A stretch of DNA of 17,283 nucleotides from assembly GCA_020353135.1 (NCBI GenBank), contig CP070688.1, forward strand, positions 3,534,214-3,551,496, given 5' to 3'. This stretch comes from Chloroflexota bacterium (GTDB taxonomy: Bacteria; Chloroflexota; Anaerolineae; Promineifilales; Promineifilaceae). The notes beneath the pieces are model-generated. The model was not told where the DNA came from. It did no database searches and saw only the letters and a list, made by a program, of their open reading frames with translations. This document shows, in pieces, positions 12,500 through 17,283 of this stretch. The position numbers were made by a program, and so were the translations under genes. Every line of letters begins with the position of its first letter. The stretch's first letter is position 1.

Positions 12500-14804
12500 G
12501 CGATTTGACAAACGAATTGTCCTGATCGGTTTGGGCGTCGCTTTATCATTGGTGGCCTTGTTGGTGCTGCCGCCGGGCCAGGCCCGTCAGGTCGCCGTCT
12601 TTCTTCTGGCCTGGGTCTGGCCATCGGCTGCTTGGTCGCTATGGTGGGACGGTGAGCTGAGTGAACGGATCCTCATCGCGGCCGGCACGGCGATGCTGCT
12701 GAACACGCTGCTGGTGTTGGGTCTGACATATGTTCCTGGAGCCACGGCACCTTGGGCGCTTATCCTGGGGGTGCTGGCCGTGAGCATCGCGCCTTTATTT
12801 CTTGTGCTACGGGGATTCCGTCCCGCTCGCAGCGGCTCAGAACCGCACTATTTGCAGCGGGTCGACCGAGGTGCGTATCTTGTTCTTGGGTTACTTCTAG
12901 TGGCGGTTTTGTTGCGCCTGCCGGGAATGGGTTACAAGGAGTTGCAAGGCGACGAGGGCGTGATCATGGTGAGGGCGGCGACGATCCTGACTGGAGACGA
13001 TGCCGAGTGGTTCAACCATCAAAAGGGACCGGCTGAGATCGCCCTGCCGCTGCTGAGTTGGGGAATCGGGGAAAGCATCAACGAGTATTGGGCACGAATG
13101 CCATTCACAATGGCCGGCATACTGGTTGTTCTGGCCGTATTCTGGTTAGGTACTAAGTGGTTTGATCGTAAGGTGGGATTGTTGGCTGGACTGCTCTTCG
13201 CAGTGGGCGGATTTGGTATCGCCTTCAGCCGCATCGTCCAATACCAATCACTCGTGATGTTGTGGGGCGCGCTGGGGCTGATGATGGCCAGCCGTTATCG
13301 ATCGTCGGATCGAAACGCCGACCTGGTCATGGCATGTTCGTTTCTCGCGGCCGGAGTTCTCGCTCACTATGATGCATTGCTGTTCGCGCCGGCAGTACTG
13401 TGGCTGTTAGCAAGTCGACATCACGGAAAGGAGCGACCGCAGGCGGCGAAATGGCTAGCGGCGCTAGCGGCCGCTGGCTTCATCTTGTTGCTTTTCTATT
13501 TGCCGTTCGTGCTGAATCCTAGCTTCGGACGAACATTTAGCTACCTGCTGAGTGACAGAGTAGGAGTCAGCGGCAGCGTAGCGCAACCGGCATCAGGTAT
13601 GGCTGATGCCTGGCGGATGATGACCTTCTACAACAGCATATGGTATGTCCTTGGCCTCGGGCTGCTCGCTATAATAGGTCTATGGGTGCTGGCAAGAAGG
13701 CGAGTCGAATTTGCGGCCGTCTTGTACTTCGGAGTTCCGGCGCTGTTCTACCTACTCGTCGTTCGCGATCCACGCACTCATGTGTATACGATTTTCCCCG
13801 GGACCACGGTGTTGGCCGGACTGGGCGCGGTCGCCGGCTGGTGGTGGATTCGGGAACGAGCGGGTCCCATTGGTTTTGCAATGGCGGCCGGGGCCGGCAT
13901 TGTCTGGCTGATGCTTGTGGTCCTATACCCGACGCTGTTGTTTGTGGACAATTCGATTGAACGGCAGCGGACCTGGGCAGAGAACCGGCCTTTGCCAGCG
14001 CTGTACCCGGTAACCTGGAACGAGCCGCCAGAGTATGGACTCTTTGGTTTCCCGCACCAAGCGGGCTGGCGGGCTCTTGGAGAAGCATGGCCCGACAGCG
14101 CGTTGCCTTATGGCAGCAACGAAGAGGCCGAGATCGCCGACTGGTACATGGGCCAGGCGCCTCGGACGCATTGCCAGAATGCCGCCTCCTTCTTAATGGC
14201 GGCAAATGCCCAGGATACCATACCTTTCGATGCGGGTTGGTTGGAAGAGGGATTTCTCAAAACCGGACAAATACGGGTCAAAGGCGATCCATCCATGGTG
14301 ATTTACGCCCGCGACCCGGGTATGCGACCGGTTGAGCTGGAAGCGACAGAATTTGACCGTTGGCTGACGCCAGCCGAGGCGCGACGATCACAGTATACCG
14401 GCCAGATACCGCTCGAGGTAAACATCGGCACCGAGATCCGCCTGTTGGGCTATGATTTGCAGAGCGAAGATGCGCGGTCAGGCGGGCAGCTGACGGTTAC
14501 CTTATACTGGCAGGCGCTCGAACCCGTCGATCGCAATTATCAGGTATTCGTTCACCTATATGATGACCGGCTGTGGGCGCAACATGACGGCGCGCCAGAA
14601 TGTGGCATCAACCCGACCACTAGATGGGAACCAGGGCAGATCGTGGCTGATCCGCATATCGTAGAATTGCCGGCCGACCTACCGGCCGGTTCGATCCCGC
14701 TACTGGTGGGTATGTACGATCTGCTGACTGAGGAACGGCTGTCCGTGACCGGAAGCCCAAACGGAGCAATACAATTGACTGAAGTGAGTATTGAGGCAAG
14801 CTGA
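12492..14804 (+). CDS. GT-C family membrane glycosyltransferase with C-terminal beta-sandwich domain, second of three
   Basis: This protein of about 770 residues has an N-terminal block of TM helices (about 8-108) placed before the usual GT-C core. The core begins near 127, and its first loop carries the motif LQGDEGVIMVRAATIL (151-166) with D154/E155. About nine more hydrophobic spans run to about 485. The soluble part has a middle region (490-635) and a C-terminal beta-sandwich (about 637-770). The latter contains GTEIRLLGYDLQ (646-657), QLTVTLYWQALEP (666-678) and RWEPGQIVADPH (711-722). The closing phrase is LPAGSIPLLVGMYD (730-743). I chose the GTG at 12492, which overlaps the previous gene by 8 bp. 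A TTG at 12456 is a less likely alternative. The predicted role is transfer of a lipid-linked sugar outside the membrane. Substrate is unknown. Confidence 0.85.
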   Translation: MAERFDKRIVLIGLGVALSLVALLVLPPGQARQVAVFLLAWVWPSAAWSLWWDGELSERILIAAGTAMLLNTLLVLGLTYVPGATAPWALILGVLAVSIAPLFLVLRGFRPARSGSEPHYLQRVDRGAYLVLGLLLVAVLLRLPGMGYKELQGDEGVIMVRAATILTGDDAEWFNHQKGPAEIALPLLSWGIGESINEYWARMPFTMAGILVVLAVFWLGTKWFDRKVGLLAGLLFAVGGFGIAFSRIVQYQSLVMLWGALGLMMASRYRSSDRNADLVMACSFLAAGVLAHYDALLFAPAVLWLLASRHHGKERPQAAKWLAALAAAGFILLLFYLPFVLNPSFGRTFSYLLSDRVGVSGSVAQPASGMADAWRMMTFYNSIWYVLGLGLLAIIGLWVLARRRVEFAAVLYFGVPALFYLLVVRDPRTHVYTIFPGTTVLAGLGAVAGWWWIRERAGPIGFAMAAGAGIVWLMLVVLYPTLLFVDNSIERQRTWAENRPLPALYPVTWNEPPEYGLFGFPHQAGWRALGEAWPDSALPYGSNEEAEIADWYMGQAPRTHCQNAASFLMAANAQDTIPFDAGWLEEGFLKTGQIRVKGDPSMVIYARDPGMRPVELEATEFDRWLTPAEARRSQYTGQIPLEVNIGTEIRLLGYDLQSEDARSGGQLTVTLYWQALEPVDRNYQVFVHLYDDRLWAQHDGAPECGINPTTRWEPGQIVADPHIVELPADLPAGSIPLLVGMYDLLTEERLSVTGSPNGAIQLTEVSIEAS

Positions 14805-14805
14805 G

Positions 14806-16944
14806 ATGACGGCCGGGCAAGATCCTGAATCTGATCAGCGCCGGGGCCGGCCGCGCGTATCATGGCGGATGCTGACGCTGCTGGCCATCCTAGCTTTGGC
14901 CTTCTTTCTCCGCTTTTGGCGATTGGATTCGTTGCCTCCGGGTCTGAATCATGACGAAGCGTATAATGGTCTAGACGCCTTGGCCATCCTCGATCGCGAC
15001 ACGTTTCCAATCTTCCATGAGGGGTGGGAGCTATATCAGCAGGAGGTGCACGAGCAGGGACCAGTCTATCAGACGACATGGCCTGTTTTCCTGGAGGGTA
15101 ACTTCGGCCGTGAACCACTCCTGGCATACCTGGCTGCCGGTTCCATACTTCTCTTTGGGGCCACGCCGATTGCGCTGCGTTCGGTGGCGGCTTTGGTCGG
15201 AGTCTTAGCGGTGTTGGCTACTTACGGCGCCGCCTTTGAGTTGACTCAGGACGACGAAAAGAATGGCAATGACCGGTCGACATTAGTTGACATAACTCGA
15301 TCCATGATACCATTGATAGCAGCTTTCGTCGTGGCCGTGCACTTTCCATCCCTCGTGCTCAGTCGCTACGGTGTGCGGGCCATATTGTTCGTACCCTTGG
15401 AAGCTCTGGTCGTCTTCCTTTTTTGGCGCGGAATTCGAAAGGCGGCGCAAAGGGCTGGGGAACCTGGAGAGCAGCCAAGCGCGGCCAGCATTCTGGGACT
15501 TGCCATGTCTTCGCCGAGGTGGTTTGGTGCGGCCGGTTTCTTCTTGGGCCTGTCGCTTTACAGTTTTGGTGCGGCCAGATTCCTTCCGTTCCTGTTCGCC
15601 GCATTCGTTCCCATCTGGCTCTGGCGATACCGGCCAGCCCGTCGCCGCCATCTTGGCGATGTGACGCTGATGGCTGGCATTGCCGTTATCGTCGTCGCGC
15701 CGCTTCTGGTCTTTCTATTGCGCCACCCATACTATGCCATATATCGTTCGCGGTTCATAGCTAACCGCGGCGAGGGAACTTATCCGGGGCAGCCTTTGAT
15801 CACCTGGGCGTACAATATCTGGCGAGTGCTTACGGGCCTGTTCTGGAAGGGGGATCAGAACCTGATGTACAACTTACCTGGCCGGCCGTTCTTGGACCCG
15901 GTGCAGGCACTGCTGGCCCTGGTCGGCCTGATTGGCACTGCGCTGAGCGGCCTCACTTGGCGGCGGATATTCTTGATTACGTGGCTGCTCATCATGTTGG
16001 CACCCAGCATTCTGACTGGAGACGCACCCCACTTTGCCAGGCTGATTGGGCTCATTCCTCCACTGGCGATACTGATCGCCGTCGGCGCTGCCTGGCTGGC
16101 CGAATTACTGTTGACGAGGTTTGCAGGCGCCGGTGAGAGAGCATCCCTCTTTGCGATGCTGACGCTAATGACCCTGTTGCTGTTCAGCGCGCTGTTGGCT
16201 GTTCGCGATTATTTCGGCCGATACGCCAAGCACCCTGATCTGCCGGCGCTATTTGAGACGGATGACTGGGAATTGGGTCAGTACGCGGCCGCATTGCCTA
16301 TGAGGGAAATCATCTACCTATCGCCGACCCAGGAAAGAATGGCGACCATTTACTACGCGTTGGAAGGAGAACGTGAACGTCTGCGCAGTTACTATAGCCC
16401 TGGGGAGAGTCTGATCCCGGCCGGCAACGCGGGCGAGAGCGCATTCTACCTGGTCAGGCCGAGGGCGTCGGCGGCCATCGATCTGCTGGCACGGAGGTTT
16501 CCAGAAGGATCGATCGATCTATCATTCCCGAGCTTCACGGCATTCTTGCTGCCGGCCGAGGTCGCCCGCTTTGCAGAAGGTAACGAAGGTCCGATCTCGT
16601 GGGCGGGTGCGATTACTTTGCAGGAGTGGACGGCCGAACGAGATGACGGTCGGCTTATAGTATCGCTTGTATGGCAGGCTGACGTGGAAATGGAGCGCAG
16701 CTATACGGCCTATCTGCACTTTCTCGACTCGAACGGCGAATTAGTCGCCCAACTGGATCGTCTGCCGGATGGTTATCCGACAAGCGACTGGCACCCTGGC
16801 GAAGTGGTCGTAGACAGTTACACTATTGACCTTCCGCAAGACCTTGAACCCGGCCGCTATTTCTTGCAGACAGGCTTCTACTTCTTGCCGACTCAGGAAC
16901 GCCTCGGTCAGCCCGTAGTAGTGGGCGAAATCGATATTCAATAG
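14806..16944 (+). CDS. GT-C family membrane glycosyltransferase with C-terminal beta-sandwich domain, third of three
   Basis: This 712-residue polytopic protein has a first TM helix at about 21-36. It is followed by the loop motif LPPGLNHDEAYNGLDALAIL (43-62), whose D50/E51 are the expected GT-C acidic residues. FGREPLLAYLAA (100-111) comes next, another frequent phrase in this family. About ten hydrophobic spans follow up to 465. The soluble C-terminus ends in a beta-sandwich (about 595-712) with RLIVSLVWQADVEMERSY (616-633), DWHPGEVVVDSYTIDLP (661-677) and LEPGRYFLQTGFY (680-692). This domain aligns by eye with the end of the preceding gene product. The ATG at 14806 lies one base after the previous stop, with GAGG (14793-14796) 9 nt upstream. 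A TTG at 14791 is a weaker alternative. The last of the trio; gmd follows after 140 bp with its own promoter. Confidence 0.86.
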   Translation: MTAGQDPESDQRRGRPRVSWRMLTLLAILALAFFLRFWRLDSLPPGLNHDEAYNGLDALAILDRDTFPIFHEGWELYQQEVHEQGPVYQTTWPVFLEGNFGREPLLAYLAAGSILLFGATPIALRSVAALVGVLAVLATYGAAFELTQDDEKNGNDRSTLVDITRSMIPLIAAFVVAVHFPSLVLSRYGVRAILFVPLEALVVFLFWRGIRKAAQRAGEPGEQPSAASILGLAMSSPRWFGAAGFFLGLSLYSFGAARFLPFLFAAFVPIWLWRYRPARRRHLGDVTLMAGIAVIVVAPLLVFLLRHPYYAIYRSRFIANRGEGTYPGQPLITWAYNIWRVLTGLFWKGDQNLMYNLPGRPFLDPVQALLALVGLIGTALSGLTWRRIFLITWLLIMLAPSILTGDAPHFARLIGLIPPLAILIAVGAAWLAELLLTRFAGAGERASLFAMLTLMTLLLFSALLAVRDYFGRYAKHPDLPALFETDDWELGQYAAALPMREIIYLSPTQERMATIYYALEGERERLRSYYSPGESLIPAGNAGESAFYLVRPRASAAIDLLARRFPEGSIDLSFPSFTAFLLPAEVARFAEGNEGPISWAGAITLQEWTAERDDGRLIVSLVWQADVEMERSYTAYLHFLDSNGELVAQLDRLPDGYPTSDWHPGEVVVDSYTIDLPQDLEPGRYFLQTGFYFLPTQERLGQPVVVGEIDIQ

Positions 16945-17017
16945 CCATAAAACGTCGAACAAACCGACTCGCAAACCACGAAAGTCAGACGTTTGAGGCA
17001 CGTAGTCTTGGCCCCGT

Positions 17018-17046
17018 TTTACCATCAATATCTCGTCAGATATAAT
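17018..17046 (+). promoter_or_regulatory. Promoter of gmd
   Basis: TTTACC (17018-17023) and consensus TATAAT (17041-17046) are separated by 17 bp, the best-spaced promoter in the window. Transcription would start near 17053, giving a leader of about 32 nt that contains the AGAAGGGAGG ribosome binding site (17071-17080). Confidence 0.65.
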
Positions 17047-17060
17047 CGCCAATCGACAAT

Positions 17061-17080
17061 CTTCTGAATTAGAAGGGAGG
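17061..17080 (+). promoter_or_regulatory. gmd ribosome binding site overlapped by a small hairpin
   Basis: CTTCT (17061-17065) pairs with AGAAG (17071-17075) around GAATT. The 3' arm is the first half of the Shine-Dalgarno run AGAAGGGAGG, which ends 4 nt before the GTG start. The stem is only 5 bp plus a possible wobble pair, so any masking of the site would be weak. Confidence 0.35.
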
Positions 17081-17084
17081 CGAC

Positions 17085-17283
17085 GTGCCAAAAGCGCTAA
17101 TCACCGGAATTACCGGTCAAGATGGTTCTTACCTAGCCGAATTCCTGTTGGAACAAGGCTATGATGTAATCGGCATGGTGCGGCGGAGCAGCACCATAAA
17201 TTTCCACCGTATCGCTCATATTCAAGACAGTTTAGTGCTGGCCCAGGGAGACCTCTTGGATCAGGTTTCAATGATCCACTTGC
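17085..17283 (+). CDS. gmd: GDP-mannose 4,6-dehydratase (5' end only)
   Basis: The first 66 codons are present and the gene runs off the right edge. The N-terminus has the NAD(P)-binding Rossmann motif [20 protein letters not shown] (4-23), which is diagnostic for Gmd among short-chain dehydrogenase/reductase sugar enzymes. VIGMVRRSS (28-36) and QGDLLD (54-59) follow. By family knowledge the enzyme converts GDP-D-mannose to GDP-4-keto-6-deoxy-D-mannose, the precursor of GDP-fucose, GDP-rhamnose and related deoxysugars. Translation starts at a GTG with a strong Shine-Dalgarno sequence 4 nt upstream. It has its own promoter rather than relying on the glycosyltransferase operon, but its position suggests it supplies sugars for the same glycan. 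The catalytic residues lie beyond the window. Confidence 0.92.
   Translation, partial: MPKALITGITGQDGSYLAEFLLEQGYDVIGMVRRSSTINFHRIAHIQDSLVLAQGDLLDQVSMIHL

Noticed and set aside
13669..15127. Long minus-strand open frames (13669-14205 and 14552-15127) opposite the glycosyltransferase genes
   Set aside because: Both are rich in Pro/Arg/Ser with no motif, and lie opposite strongly supported membrane-protein genes; they are byproducts of the GC-rich coding strand.
16950..16994. Inverted repeat AAACGTC/GACGTTT after the third glycosyltransferase gene as a terminator
   Set aside because: Only 7 bp with a 31-base loop, AT-rich and not followed by a T-run; probably chance.
16741..17091. Minus-strand 116-codon frame covering the glycosyltransferase end and the gmd promoter
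   Set aside because: No recognisable motif, it overlaps two well-supported genes and the best promoter of the window runs the other way.
1..17283. CRISPR arrays, insertion sequences, prophage or toxin-antitoxin genes
   Set aside because: No regularly spaced repeats, transposase or integrase motifs, terminal inverted repeats or small paired toxin-like genes were found on either strand.

Overview
The window looks like a piece of a moderately GC-rich bacterial chromosome, most likely a member of the Chloroflexota (Anaerolineae/Caldilineae-like). This assignment is inferred from gene style: GT-C glycosyltransferases with C-terminal beta-sandwich domains, an SH3b protein with a Pro/Thr linker, a PolX with a PHP domain, and a mixture of leaderless and Shine-Dalgarno starts. 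I see no rRNA, tRNA, CRISPR array, insertion sequence or phage gene.

Region 1 (1-1110, minus strand) is the ATP-binding pair of a peptide-type ABC importer. oppD/dppD is complete and the start of oppF/dppF overlaps its end. No permease gene lies upstream. Region 2 (1111-1448) is a 338-bp non-coding divergent spacer with several short inverted repeats and a TATAAT box placed directly before polX.

Region 3 (1449-9660, plus strand) is one dense run of seven genes: polX (DNA repair polymerase with PHP nuclease domain), a cyclic-nucleotide-binding/SpoIIE-type phosphatase, a membrane-anchored SH3b protein, a signal-peptide/Ig-like/TM/zinc-ribbon protein, ligA (NAD+-dependent DNA ligase), moeA (molybdopterin molybdenumtransferase) and a single-domain response regulator. 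From the phosphatase onward, neighbours overlap or lie less than 40 bp apart, so they are probably co-transcribed. Two base-excision-repair-type enzymes thus bracket a signalling and cell-envelope trio. No function for the trio can be read from the sequence alone, and it is the best candidate here for something undescribed.

Region 4 (9663-17283) looks like a cell-surface glycan locus. A flippase-like/LPG-synthase-TM membrane protein (minus strand) is divergent from three consecutive polytopic GT-C glycosyltransferases (plus strand). After a 140-bp gap with its own promoter comes the 5' end of gmd, GDP-mannose 4,6-dehydratase. The second and third glycosyltransferases carry the same extra C-terminal beta-sandwich domain. 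A plausible reading is synthesis of deoxysugar donors (gmd), transfer of lipid-linked sugars outside the membrane (GT-C trio) and membrane handling of a lipid or lipid-linked precursor (flippase-like protein). Substrates and product are unknown.
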